From Alnus glutinosa (Eukaryota; Streptophyta; Magnoliopsida; Fagales; Betulaceae), in the NCBI RefSeq assembly GCF_958979055.1, contig NC_084897.1:20623628-20687627 (forward strand): a stretch of 64,000 nt of DNA, written 5' to 3'. Below the pieces are notes generated by a model, which made no database searches, was not told the origin of the DNA, and saw nothing but the letters and a program-made list of their open reading frames with translations. How positions within the stretch are numbered: the stretch's first letter is position 1; the number at the start of each line of letters is the position of its first letter. This document shows, piece after piece, positions 22,808-33,994 of this stretch. The position numbers were made by a program, and so were the translations under genes.

Positions 22808-23149
22808 TTTTAGGGTAGCTTTGTTGGTAAATACCGGACGAGGCCCAGAAAAAATGGGCTGATAACTGGGCCCGGCCAGTGAACCCTTTCTTATTTAGTG
22901 ATATAATATATAATCTAGTTTAAGTCTTTTGTTACTGGTAAGTTAGGCTATTAAACACTTATAAGTTATAAGCCTAAAAGACAATAAAGGCATGTGCCAA
23001 GGCAAGCCATTTCCAGTTCTTTATATCAGATATTTCTTGTAGTTTGAGCAACCGCCTTTTCTCTCTGTTAGAAATTTAGTTCAAAAACCTGAAACAGAGG
23101 GACAAAGCTTAAAGATAAGTTTAATGCTCACCAACCGCCTTTGAACTCC

Positions 23150-23185
<36 letters not shown>

Positions 23186-23259
23186 ACTCTCTCCTTTATT
23201 CTCAGCTCACAGGCTCATACCCATTTGCTTTCTCTCTCTCTCTCTCTCTCTCGGAAAGG
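23150..23259 (+). promoter_or_regulatory. CT-rich 5' leader of the HIPP gene
   Basis: Two (CT)n runs, at about 23152-23182 and 23230-23252, lie directly before the ATG at 23260. CT-rich leaders are common in plant 5' UTRs and core promoters. No clear TATA box is assigned. Confidence 0.6.
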
Positions 23260-25326
23260 ATGAGTAAACAAGATTTCTCCAAGCAACAGGTACACCCTTT
23301 TAACTGTTTTCGTGTTTCATGTTCTGAAAAATGAAACTGTTTAAAGCACTTTTTCATTTCCTCTGCTGTTTCTCAATCGATGAGTGTTTTTTTTTTTTTT
23401 TCGTTTTAACTCTTATTTAAGTTGTTTTGGGGTTGCTTTTGCTTGCAGTTGCAGACTTGTGTCCTTCGAGTGCACATACACTGCGATGGGTGTAAGCAGA
23501 AAGTAAAGAAACTGTTGCAGAAAATAGATGGTTCGTACCTTGTTATCAAACCATTTTTCTCATTTTATGTTCATTTTGTTGGTGGTTTTTCTAGTCTATG
23601 TGTTTATGGTTTCTCTGGGTCGATATAGTTTCATTTTAGGCTCATTTTTTTTTTCTTTTCTTTTTGTGTAGAAGTATATGCTGTCAACATAGATGCAGAG
23701 CAAGGGAAGGTGACTGTTATAGGAGTTGTTGATCCAGCCAAACTAATAAAGAAGCTGGAGAAGTCAGGGAAGCACGCAGAGCTATGGGGGCCTCAAAAGG
23801 GTTCAAACAACAACCAAAACTTTCTCAATAACCAGTTCAAAAACATGCAAATTCAGAACGGCAAAGGGGGAAAAGACAACAAGTCTCAAAAGGGTGGCCA
23901 ACAACAAGCACATCACCAAATGAAAGGGGGTAAAGATCTCAAGGTACCCTTTAAAGACCAGAAATCTGTCAAGTTCAATTTGCCTGAGGATGAATTTGAT
24001 TTAAGTGATGGTGAATTTGAGGACTTTGATGATTATGATGACGAATTTGATGATGAATTGGATGATGGTGACGATTATGAGTTTGGTCATGGCCATCAAT
24101 TACCCAACAAGATGTTGCCGAATATGATGGGTAAAGGGCATGGACCACATGGGCCTAATGTTGTAATGAATGGGCCTCTCATGAGTGATAAAAGGGGTGG
24201 TGGTGGCCCTGGTGGGGGTGGGAATGCCAAGAAAGGTGGTGTTATTGATATTCCTTTACAATTGAAGGGTGGAAATAAGGATGGTAAGAATGGTAATGTT
24301 GGAAAGAAAGGTGGTGGTGGTGGAAATAAGAAGGGAGGGAAACAAAACCAGGGTGGTGGAGGAGGAGATAAAAAGGGTGGCAAAAGTGGTGGTGGATTTC
24401 TAGGTGGGTTGCTGGGGTTTGGCAGAAGTAGTAGCAAAAAAGAGAGTGGTGGGTATATGGAGCTTGGTAGAAGTAATAGCAAAAAAGAGAGTGGTGGGTT
24501 GCTGGGATTTGGCAGAAGTAATAGCAAAAAAGAGAGTGGTGCTAAGAGTAGCAATAATTATGGAAGCAAGGGTGGTGGTGGAAACAATAATAGCAATGGG
24601 GGTAAGAAAGGTGGAGCCAAGAGTGATGGGGTCTATGAAATCAACAAAAGCAAAAATGGGTTCCATGATATTGATGTTACAGCCCCCAATCATGGGAAAG
24701 GAGGCAAAGGTGGTGGTGGGAATGGGCATGGGCATGGGAATGGGAGTGTTGGTCAGATGAGCCAGAGAGAGCAAATGGTCCAAATGGGCCCTAATGGTAA
24801 CTATCCAATGGGTCCAATGGGCCAAAGGGGACAAATGGGCCATATGGGTAACTATCCAATGGGTCAGATGGGAAATGTTCCAGCAGTGCAAGGTCTACCT
24901 GCGCAAGCGGCGATGAACGGTCTACCTGGGCCAACGGCGGCGGCAATGAACGGTGGATATTATCAAGGAATTGGGCCAGCCAATGCGTACAACCAACAAC
25001 AATACATGGCGGCGATGATGATGAATCAACAAAGGGCAAATGGGAACGATATGTACCAACCAATGATGAATCAACAAAGGCCAAATGGGAACGATATGTA
25101 CCAACCAATGATGAATCAACAAAGGCCAAATGGGAATGATATGTACCAAGCAATGATGATGAATCAACAAAGGGCAAATGGGAATGACATGTACCAACCG
25201 ATGATGTACGCCCGGCCGCATCCAGCCGCTCATTACATGCCGCCGCAGCCGATGTCAGCTCCGATGCCTGATCCTTACACTCACATGTTTAGTGATGAGA
25301 ATGCTAATAGTTGCAGTATCATGTAA
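23260..25326 (+). CDS. Heavy-metal-associated isoprenylated plant protein (HIPP), HIPP32/33-like
   Basis: Three exons: 23260-23289, 23449-23530 and 23672-25326, all with GT-AG borders, join in frame to 588 residues. The HMA domain spans about residues 11-75 and carries the metal-binding C-x2-C as HCDGCK (cysteines 22 and 25). An acidic block (about 143-176, rich in D/E) follows, then a very long G/K/N-rich region, three KKESG repeats (about 285-330), and near the C-terminus four tandem NGNDMYQP repeats (about 490-550). The protein ends CSIM, a CaaX box for prenylation, which with HMA defines the HIPP family. HIPPs bind heavy metals and act in metal handling and stress or pathogen responses at membranes or in the nucleus. 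The exact family number is not certain. The start is chosen because exon 1 gives [10 protein letters not shown], the typical short leader of this clade. Confidence 0.93.
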
Positions 25327-26148
25327 ACTGGCAGAGAAAGTACTCTGTTTTGGTTTGTTTTCCTGGGTTGTGTATTTTTGGTGGTGTTTGTGGTGCTACA
25401 AAGGTGCAGGTACCATTGCTTATGTTACTTGGAAATGGTTAAATTTTGACCCATCAACCGCCGTTCATCTCCCCCATGGCCCAAATTTTTGAATATTGTT
25501 TCTACAGTATGTGAAATTTATATGTATTTTTAATTAAAAAAAATATATGTAATTTTCACATGTTACCATATTCAATTGGAAGAATTTTTTTCAACCAATT
25601 TGAAAAAGAAAACTGTCCAATTTTTTATTAAGAAGAAACAATATGCAGTATGGGGTTGGCCTTCTAGCCTTTTGTCATCGATGCAATTGTAGTATATAAA
25701 TTAGTCGTGAGCAAATTATATAACTCACCCGGCCAAACTTGGTGCCAATTGGTAGATGGTGGATTGGTGATTGGTCTCAACAAATCAGCATCAATAGTAA
25801 ATGAAAAATGCTGGACCTATAATTTTGTTTTTGTTTTTGTTTTCATTTCTTACTACAAGTGAGATATATCTCATAAAAAGTTATCTTGGCTCTATAGCTT
25901 ATTTTAGGGTTTTAGGGTATGAGTAGTTTAATTAAATAATGATAGTTGAAGTTATTTTTCTAAGTCAGTCTTTTAATTATTTATAGCACTATGATACATA
26001 AGTTATTTAACAGTAGGTTTTTATTGTTCATTGTAGGAGTTTATCTCCAAGTCTTTTAGTTTGATTCCGTTTGAGTTATGTAATCATGTAATCTCCTATT
26101 TAAAGAGTGATCAATTAATAAAGAGGAAGCAGAATTATTCACAAACCT
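25327..26148. other. HIPP 3' region and AT-rich spacer
   Basis: This is the probable 3' UTR of the HIPP followed by AT-rich spacer. I see no further exon. No canonical AATAAA close to the stop is evident. Confidence 0.5.
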
Positions 26149-26335
26149 TGTAACGATCCAGAGAAAAAGCATTAGCCACATCTACGCTATCACCTCAAAA
26201 TGACTAATCAATTTGGAACTTTCTCTAGAATCACTTATAAAATTCAATTTTACCGAGTAATTAGGCATTGCGAGACTTAACACTCATTTTATGTGAGTTA
26301 TTTATTTCTTCCCAATATGTGACCGGTGTGTTACA
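26149..26335. mobile_element. Solo LTR related to the TRIM at 3168
   Basis: It starts TGTAACGATCCAGAG and ends GGTGTGTTACA, and is 187 bp long. It shares CATTAGCCACATCTACGC, 'AATTTGGAACTTTCT' and 'AATCACTTATAAA' type words with 3168-3361. The flanks AACCT (26144-26148) and AATCT (26336-26340) are a plausible 5-bp target duplication with one change. Confidence 0.7.
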
Positions 26336-26884
26336 AATCTTGTGTTTGAAAAGGTCTAGATTTCTTCAGAATCTAATAAATCTAAGTTCCCTCGTAACCT
26401 AATAATTTATCTCATTACTTGTTTAAAAAATCATTCACTTGACATTATGGGTGTAGCATTACTCATAGTAAATTCTACGTATCAAAGGAGTTGATAACCG
26501 AGTTCAAATGGATTACTTTTTTTTAAAAAAAAAAAAAAAAAAATTGTGTTTTTTATATGCAACAATGGCAAACAGACTGTAGAATTTCTACTTCTTGTTA
26601 TTAGTTGTAATGATTTCATTGCCCCATTCCATATGAAGACTCTTTTTTAGCAAAAGTTAACAGTATCCGAATCTTCCCTAGCAAGACTAAATATTAATTA
26701 TTAAATTATTATTATTTTTTTTTTTTGGTCTAAGCATGGTTGGAGCTTTCTTAAAAGACGTGTTCATATATACTTTAATATGTCGGTATCGAGTAAGAAA
26801 CGTTGGGCATCAATCCCCATATTCATTTGGTGACTTTCACCTTTTGACTTTCCCTTTTCTGCTTTTAAATATTTTCTATATTTA

Positions 26885-26888
26885 TCAT

Positions 26889-26946
<58 letters not shown>
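26885..26946. repeat. (AT)n microsatellite
   Basis: An uninterrupted AT dinucleotide run of about 50 bp at 26896-26946. The YIYIYI/IYIYIY open frames on both strands come from it. Confidence 0.95.
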
Positions 26947-26948
<2 letters not shown>

Positions 26949-27552
26949 TTGCATCTTCTTTAAATTCATTAAAATGCTGGTTATTCTCATATTTGTACTT
27001 GTTACAAGTTTGATAGATCTCATAAAAACCCCATTGAGTTTACAGGTAGATATTGCAAAGTTGTCTTCATTCTCCTTAAATTTCCTAATTTTTATTATTT
27101 GCTGATATTTCATTTATTTATAGCACTGACGGTAACTTTTTTAAATCTCATTATCTTTCTTAAATGTAGAAAGAAAAAAAAAAAACACCCCTAAAAAACG
27201 TCTTTCAATCAGATTCGTTTATTATTTCCTAAACTTAAGATATACCAAAGAAACTAAAAAGTTATACCTTAGATCTATGAAAGCGAAAGTGGTTTTCTTG
27301 ACATTATTTTAATAAAAAAAAAAACTTTATCTTTTCTCTTTTTTTCCTCTAACATTTTTTTGAAATGATATTTCCATTATTTATATTTCCTCTCTCTTTC
27401 TCCTATATTTATATTGTATAGAGAAAGGATAAGGGAAGCTATTGTGGAATACATTTAAATAGGAAATAAAAAAGTGGTTTAGTTCATTAAATTGAGAAAA
27501 GGTGGGATAAGGATCATTAATAATTATTTGCCTAAATTTGAGAGAATTCGAG

Positions 27553-27664
27553 CAGGTGATTGTGAGAGACTACTTATAGGACCCACCTGACCGGATAAGT
27601 GGTTGAGCAACCTAATTTTTATTTGGTCAGGTGAGTTCTATAAGTGATCTCTCACAATCACCTG
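27553..27664. mobile_element. Short near-perfect hairpin element
   Basis: The left arm CAGGTGATTGTGAGAGA... and right arm ...TCTCTCACAATCACCTG pair over about 46 bp with few mismatches, leaving a loop of about 20 bp. It is either a tiny MITE or a hairpin-forming small-RNA source. Confidence 0.75.
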
Positions 27665-29160
27665 TAGAGGATCCTAAAGCTTATGGTAGTGCTCTAAGAA
27701 ACTTTAATATTCAAACCAACAATCACCCTTGGGCTGGAATGGAGGGGGAATAGGATCAATTCTCTTCATTTCTATTCTATGGTCAAGATTAAAGTTTATG
27801 TATCTAACGGTGTACATAATGTCTCATTGGGCCACTCATAAATGAACCAACCAATAATTTGATACCATCGACACCTTGGATGAAGATCTATACCAATATT
27901 TAGTAATTTGTTTAAATTGTTATTAATTTGAACATGTAATATAAGATACCTTATATGAAACTCATATACTCAAATAAATTTTGGACTATCCAGCCACCTA
28001 TTGTGAGTCCCATATGAAGGCTCTCATATTACCTATTTAAATTACTAATAATTCAAATAAATAATTACTATAAATTCCAATCCCAAGGGGTTATGGTGGA
28101 ACCCAAGTCAACTAAATTCCAAATTCCATCTTTGGACATGATAAAACTACATGGTCTTGGACTCTTGGATGACTTTGGATTATTTAGATGATGGGCTTCC
28201 ACTTCATTCCGGCCCAGTGTGATCGAGCACTTGTACACACACTGCATGGCTTGTGAAGCTCTTCTGTACGCCACGTGGCTCTCACACTCACCAACTCTTT
28301 GTTCTCTTCCCTTACCAAAGCCAAAGATGGTGCTCATCTTCAGCCTACCTCTTCTACACTTAGCACGTGAAGGCCACAGGTAAAGCATCGATGACGCCCA
28401 TCCCAACCACAAAACTTCCAAACTCTGTTATGAACAGTGCCAAACGCTTCAAATGTCCATATTCCTCCCGTCTATAGCCTAGAAGCGTCCTCCGGCCATT
28501 CACGTCCCGCTCAACAAATATTTAGTTAAAAAACACAATTTTTATTTTATTTTAACTATCAATTTTTCTAAATTACCTTATATTGTGCCAACATTTTAGC
28601 TATTCCTTTTTGCTTTTTCGTTTAAAATATTATTTTTTATATACTTTTACTATTTCCAAATAGGGGAATTAGATTGATTTTTTATTTATTTATTATTATT
28701 AATATAAATTATGCATTGTTGAACTGAGCATTATAGCATTGATGAACAAATTTTTAACTATTTTAACTAGTCGTATTGGAACAAGTGGCTCATATTTTTT
28801 TAGGCATAGAGATTAATACGACAGTACCGGCCAGTAAAGTGATCGATACAGAGTATTTTTGGGGTTTTCTATATTTGTCTGTACAGTAAAATTTTGTTAT
28901 AAATATGTTATGCTGTACCTTAAATAATATAATGAATATAGTCGCACTCTTGTGCATGTAAGCACATTATCAAATTCACGTAAATTTGTGTTTTGATTTT
29001 TTTTTGCTTTATATATATATATTTTTTTATTTCATATTATTTATCATTATCGTGCACGGTAACAAGAAGTCGGATGAAGAATGTTTTTTTAAATTTTTTT
29101 GCTATATGAATAACCAAACTAACCTTTTAACCTTTTTAACTAACCCAACGTGAAATGCTC
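27665..29160. other. Spacer with a MITE-like block and a GC-richer segment with G-boxes
   Basis: About 27900-28060 is a MITE-like block with inverted words AATTACTAATAATT / TTATTAATTT. About 28070-28520 is markedly more GC-rich; it has CCACGTGG at about 28271 and CACGTG at about 28364. A 117-codon minus-strand frame (28421-28068) covers it but resembles no known family. The rest to 29160 is AT-rich. Confidence 0.45.
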
Positions 29161-29161
29161 T

Positions 29162-29169
29162 TATAAATA
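29162..29169 (+). promoter_or_regulatory. TATA box of the aspartic-protease-like gene
   Basis: TATAAATA lies 93 bp before the ATG at 29262, which gives a start of transcription near 29195 and a leader of about 65 bases. Confidence 0.7.
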
Positions 29170-29261
29170 GACAATACGCGCTCTTCGACCCTTCTTCATG
29201 TACCTCTGTACCAGTTTCTCCACCAAGCTAGCAAATTAAGCAAGCTCCCATCATTCCACCA

Positions 29262-30482
29262 ATGGCGCCTTCTTTTCGCCATTTTCTTCTCATCTTCCTT
29301 TCTTTCTCTTCCCTTGTTTTTGTATCCCAATCCCAATCCCACTCCCACTCCCAAACCCAAACCATTTTCAAGCCAAACAAGCTCGTTTTACCGGTGCAAA
29401 AAGACAGCGCCACAGCTCTTCACGTGGCCAACATCCACAGCCCTCTCTCGCAGGCTCCCTTTCTCGTAGACTTAAACGGGCAGTTCATGTGGGCTAACTG
29501 TAAGCAGCAATACTTGTCATCAACCTTTCACGCTCCTTACTGCCACTCCACTCAATGCTCTAGAGCCAACAGCCACAACTGCCGCACTTGCTCCTCCGCG
29601 GCTAGCCGGCCGCCAGCTGTTTGCCATAACAACACATGTGGGCTCATAGCCGTGAACCCTGTGACGCACCAAACCGCCATGGCTGAGCTTGCGCAAGACG
29701 TTTTCTCCATTCAGTCAACTCAAGGGCAAATGGCTAGGGTGCCTCAGTTTCTCTTCGCTTGTGCGCCTTCTCTCCTTCTCCAAAAAGGGTTACCAAAAAA
29801 CGCTCAAGGGGTGGTTGGTCTTGGCCATGCACCAATTTCTGTACCAACTCAACTTTCTTCCCACTTCGGATTTCAACCAAAATTTGCCTTGTGCCTTACT
29901 TCTTCCCCACGTAAAAACGGAGTTATTTTCTTCGGAGATGTGCCGTTTTCGCATAATCTAAGCTTTACCCCATTAAGCATAAGCCGAAAAGGAGAGTATT
30001 TCATACAAGTGAAGTCAATAAGGATCAACAACAAGCTTGTTCCACTTAACACGCCTCTTTCATCAATGATCAGCACCACAGATCCTTACACAGTTCTTGA
30101 GCGCTCGGTTTTCAAAACCGTCAGTCAATTATTCGCCGACAAGCTCTCCGACGTCGCCGGGATATCCCGAGTAAAACCTCCGGTGGCACCATTTGAGGTA
30201 TGTTATGACTCGAGCAAAATTGCAAGCTCAGTTCCTAACGTTGACCTTGTGTTGCACACACAAAATGTTGTGTGGAGGATTTTTGGTGCAAACTTGATGG
30301 TCAAGGCACGTGAGGGTGTGACATGTTTAGGGCTTGTGGATGGAGGGCCGCGCCCAAGAGCTTCGATTGTGATAGGAGCATACCAGTTGGAGGACAATCT
30401 TCTACAGTTTGATCTAGCTAGGTCAAGGCTAGGGTTTCGCCGGACTAATTGTGCCAACTTCAACTTTACCGTCAGCCGTTAG
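29262..30482 (+). CDS. Secreted aspartic-protease-like protein (GIP2/EDGP/basic 7S globulin family)
   Basis: A single 406-residue exon with no intron, as usual for this family. Residues 1-24 are a signal peptide (LLIFLSFSSLVFVSQS). The pepsin-like fold is shown by FLVDLNGQFMWANC (first active-site region, Asp70), cysteine pairs in the RANSHNCRTC and CHNNTCG segments, QFLFACAPS, GVVGLGHAPIS, VCYD and a C-terminal RLGF. The second active-site triad (DTG/DSG in true proteases) is replaced by ISTTDPYTVL near residue 270, the pattern in non-proteolytic members. Those proteins are apoplastic inhibitors of xyloglucanases, xylanases or glucanases, so a defence or wall role is inferred. A TATA box at 29162 and an AATAAA at about 30558 frame the transcript. 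Confidence 0.93.
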   Translation: MAPSFRHFLLIFLSFSSLVFVSQSQSHSHSQTQTIFKPNKLVLPVQKDSATALHVANIHSPLSQAPFLVDLNGQFMWANCKQQYLSSTFHAPYCHSTQCSRANSHNCRTCSSAASRPPAVCHNNTCGLIAVNPVTHQTAMAELAQDVFSIQSTQGQMARVPQFLFACAPSLLLQKGLPKNAQGVVGLGHAPISVPTQLSSHFGFQPKFALCLTSSPRKNGVIFFGDVPFSHNLSFTPLSISRKGEYFIQVKSIRINNKLVPLNTPLSSMISTTDPYTVLERSVFKTVSQLFADKLSDVAGISRVKPPVAPFEVCYDSSKIASSVPNVDLVLHTQNVVWRIFGANLMVKAREGVTCLGLVDGGPRPRASIVIGAYQLEDNLLQFDLARSRLGFRRTNCANFNFTVSR

Positions 30483-30557
30483 AGTAAAGTAAAATAGAGG
30501 TTTTAATTTGTTTTGTACTTGTGATTGTGCTCTCTGTCGTTGTACTTGTACAATGTG

Positions 30558-30563
30558 AATAAA
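30558..30563 (+). terminator. Polyadenylation signal AATAAA
   Basis: AATAAA occurs about 76 bp after the stop codon of the aspartic-protease-like gene, a typical distance for a plant 3' UTR. Confidence 0.55.
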
Positions 30564-30611
30564 ATAAAAGGCTTGTCCATATATAAATTAAGTGACTGCA
30601 ATTTAAGTTTT

Positions 30612-31335
30612 GGGATAATTGTATCGTTAGTCCATGTGGTATGTCATAATTATTTTTCACTTTCTATGGTTTAAAAAGTTTATGGGAGGTCTCTGTGGTA
30701 TGCAATAATTACGTTTTACTCCCTAGGTTGATTTTCTGTCTACCATTTTGACGGAATTTGTTAACCCTACACGTCAGCGCCACGTGTCTCCAATAAGATG
30801 GCGACACGTGTTCATCTTAATAAAAAAATATAAATTTATTAAAAAATAAATAAATAAACTTATTTTTTTAAAAACACAAAAAAAAAAAAAAAAAAAAAAA
30901 ACAAAAAAAAAAAAAGTAAAAAGGCAAGCCAAGGGGTGGTTGGGCCACCCCCAATGGCCTGAGGGTGGGTGGCCTGAACCCCTAGATCTACTAGGGGTGG
31001 CCCGATGGCCACCCTTGGCCACCTTTGGGGGTGGTCGGGTGGCGCGCGGCCACCCCCAATGGCCTGGGGGTGGGTGGCCTTCGGGCCACCCTTTGGCCTG
31101 CCTGCCTGCCTTTATATTTTTTTTTATTAAGATGGACACGTGTCGCCATCTTATTGGCGACACGTGGCGTTGACGTATAGGGTTAACAGATTCCGTCAAA
31201 ATGGTGGACGGAAAATCGACCCAGGGAGTAAAACGTAATTATTGCATACTACATGAACCTCCCATGAACTTTTTAAATCATAGGGAGTGAAAAATAATTA
31301 TGGCATACCACAGGGATTAACAGTGCAATTATCCC
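30612..31335. mobile_element. Foldback MITE, Mutator-like, with exact 9-bp target duplication
   Basis: The ends are GGGATAATTG and CAATTATCCC. The arms pair for more than 200 bp each (e.g. GCGACACGTG, CCATTTTGACGGAAT, GGTTAACC-type words in inverse order). The flanks 30603-30611 and 31336-31344 are both TTAAGTTTT. The core (about 30931-31105) is GC-rich, with GGGGTGG/CCACCCC words. No coding sequence. It lies about 130 bp past the aspartic-protease-like gene. Confidence 0.92.
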
Positions 31336-31373
31336 TTAAGTTTTTAACTATAAATATAATAGCTGCATAGCTA

Positions 31374-31948
31374 TGACTTAATCAAACTGAATTGAGCCGA
31401 GCTCAAGTTTATCATCGAACAAAATAATTTATTCAAGCATTGTTCATTTATTTTTTTAATGAACTTGAATTTGTTCACGAGTTACTCAATTTATTTAATT
31501 ATTTTATAAATAAAGTAAAAGACGCAATTTTTATTTTTTTTTTTAAAGTTAATAATAATTATTAGTAACTTAATTATGGTTAAGATTTATTGTTTGAGTA
31601 ATTAGAGAAATTATCTCAAATATTAAATAATCTAATCTCAATTTTATATGTTTATCTTCTAGTATATTTATACATTTATATACATACAAATGCACTTATA
31701 TCTATATCTTGACTCACAATTACAATAATTCAACTTATATCTATTATATTACGAATAACATTTTTTTTTTCTTTAAATACTTAACAAAATAATAAAAATG
31801 AAGTTATAAGAGCTTATACGAGCCGTGCGAGCCTAAATTTAAATGAGTCTGAATTTTTTGTTTAACCTCTATTCGTTTAATAAACGAATCAATTCCGAAC
31901 CGAACCCGAACATGTTCACAAGTAGCTATGCTCACTTACAGCCCTGCA
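31374..31948. mobile_element. Repeat family copy, 9-bp direct flanks
   Basis: It is homologous to 20712-21355. The flanking word GCATAGCTA occurs exactly at 31365-31373 and 31949-31957, consistent with a 9-bp target duplication. The interior contains GAGCCGAGCTCAAGTTTAT and ends CACTTACAGCCCT, both common words in plant repeats. Inverted ends are weak. Confidence 0.62.
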
Positions 31949-31959
31949 GCATAGCTAAT

Positions 31960-32520
31960 TTATGTGTTTAGTTTTTCTTACATTTTTTTTTCCTGTGACT
32001 TTTTACTCTCACTGCATATCATGATCTGTATCGTTCCCAAAAGAGAATTAAGATCGATCCCCCTGATTCCTTGAAATACCCAATACCTAAAATCTGGACC
32101 GGTAAATTTTTTTTTTTTTTTTTTTTGAAAAAAAAAAGGCGAAGAATTAACCTCCTATATCATCGAATTTTATGAAAACCTAAAAACAATGTATAAAAAA
32201 AAAAACAAAAGCAATTAACCCTAATTAACGATGTCACCCCTCTCCCTTTCTTTCTCCTTACATCCGGCCTCTATGACCTACTGCACTCTAATTGCTCTAG
32301 GAATATTTGTTGAGGTTATATATTTACAGTCTCATCATGATGCCTGAATTTCACACCCCCCTTAATTTCTCCAAATTAGGGGTGTGATAGAAGGGAGGAA
32401 GTTCAAGCCTTGAGGTGCTCATAACTGGTCGAAGTGACTGTTGGGGTTATTATAGCACTCACAATGAGCTCTTTCTATTTGATTTTTCTCTAAAAAAATT
32501 TAAAAAATCCACAAAAATTA
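31960..32520. other. Gene-free spacer
   Basis: It holds an A/T tract at about 32109-32137 and a small hairpin at about 32352-32388 (CACACCCC.. / ..GGGGTGTG). No exons are seen. Confidence 0.5.
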
Positions 32521-32526
32521 TATTTT

Positions 32527-32692
32527 GAGCATCTCTAGTGAACTCATTCTTTAGCTAAAATTTGGTTAAAAAATTCACATTTTTTTGTTTAACTAGCAAC
32601 TTTACAAAGCACCACACAATAAACGACTCTCTAAATCTCACTCGATCTATTTTATTTAAATATAATTTTTATTCCAAATTTATGAGAGAGAG

Positions 32693-32732
<40 letters not shown>

Positions 32733-32894
32733 GAATATAAAATTGTGTAAAAATGAAATATAGAGGAATTAAGATTGTTTCTCTAAATATGGAATAGGGA
32801 ATGAAAAGAGAGCTTAATAAATGATGATTTTTGTGAATTTTAGCCAAAATTTGGCTAAACAACACATTTGGAGAGTTCAATGAGGACAATGTTC
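32527..32894. mobile_element. Degenerate foldback MITE containing a (GA)n run
   Basis: The left side has TTTAGCTAAAATTTGGTTAAA; the right side has the complement pattern AGCCAAAATTTGGCTAAAC. The outer ends (GAGCATCTCTAG / GAACATTGTCC) match only loosely. A (GA)n microsatellite at about 32697-32728 lies in the middle. Confidence 0.5.
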
Positions 32895-33994
32895 TTTATC
32901 AAATGTTAAGTTTAACATTTTTTGTAACCCTCTTTACAATATTGATCAAAGAGCAAAAAAAGTGAATGTTATAATTTTTTAATATTATTTTTTGCATTGA
33001 ATGCTTCAAAACGTCTGGCTTAAATTGAAATGCATTAATTGAATGCTTTTGGCAGTTAACTTTATCAATAAGAAATAATATTTATTTAAAGTAAATAAAC
33101 ATTTCAAAGTTTGTTATTTAATAGTTTTAAAAAGCGACTAGCTAAAAATCAATAAAATAAGAGTTTTTAGAGTTAAATTTGGAGAAATTGTAAACGGCTC
33201 ATTGTGAATACTCTTAATTTGGAAGGCACCAGATTAGGTGTTATCATGAACAACCTTATTCCTAGTATATATACCATATGATATCAAAGGGCATCGGAGG
33301 CAAAAAGCTGAAAATGGTGGAGGGAGTCGGCATTGATTTTTAAGAAAGGAGGAAGGTCGGATGTTATTCTTGATCAAATTAACCGGCCCTCAATTATGTT
33401 TTATGGTGTCTAAAGGCTAGGGAGAGAGCTGCCAAACAACCTTGATTAGAAAAATATATGCCAGATCAGCTTCCACATTAACAGCTTTAATCTTTGATGG
33501 ATAATCAGCCTCCAAAAAAATTTCCACTCTTAAACATATAGGGATTAGATGGGGTTAAGGATTGAAGCAGTTTGAAGCTAGCTAGCTAGCTAGGCAAATT
33601 CTGAATGCACAATTTTTTAAAAGATGTGCTTACATGGACATGCATCATGTAAAATGTAAGAGCATTTTCAACACATTAGGTAAACCCCTCACAACATCAC
33701 GTACACTCAATTTTCATCTCGAGTGAATTGGGTTCAAAAGAGGTCGAATACTTTTTATTTTTTATTTTTTGTCCTACAGTCACTGTAGCACACTATAAGA
33801 ATAAAATATTGTTTCTCTTGTTGGAGAAATAACTATTGGGTTGTATGCTCTCTATATCTTTACTTTTATCTTTATTTTTAAAACATTGAAAAATAATATT
33901 TAAAGAAAGTTGAGAATGTAATAGATAATCTGTTGAAGTTTGTTTTGAAAAGTTAGTAGCTAAAATAGAAAAATATGTATTTTGAATAGCTAAA

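Noticed and set aside
24096..25233. Long minus-strand frames opposite the HIPP gene
   Set aside because: Shadows of a repetitive coding exon; the plus strand has the HMA domain, splice sites and CaaX end.
26736..27113. Frames ending in IYIYIY on both strands
   Set aside because: Produced by the (AT)n microsatellite.
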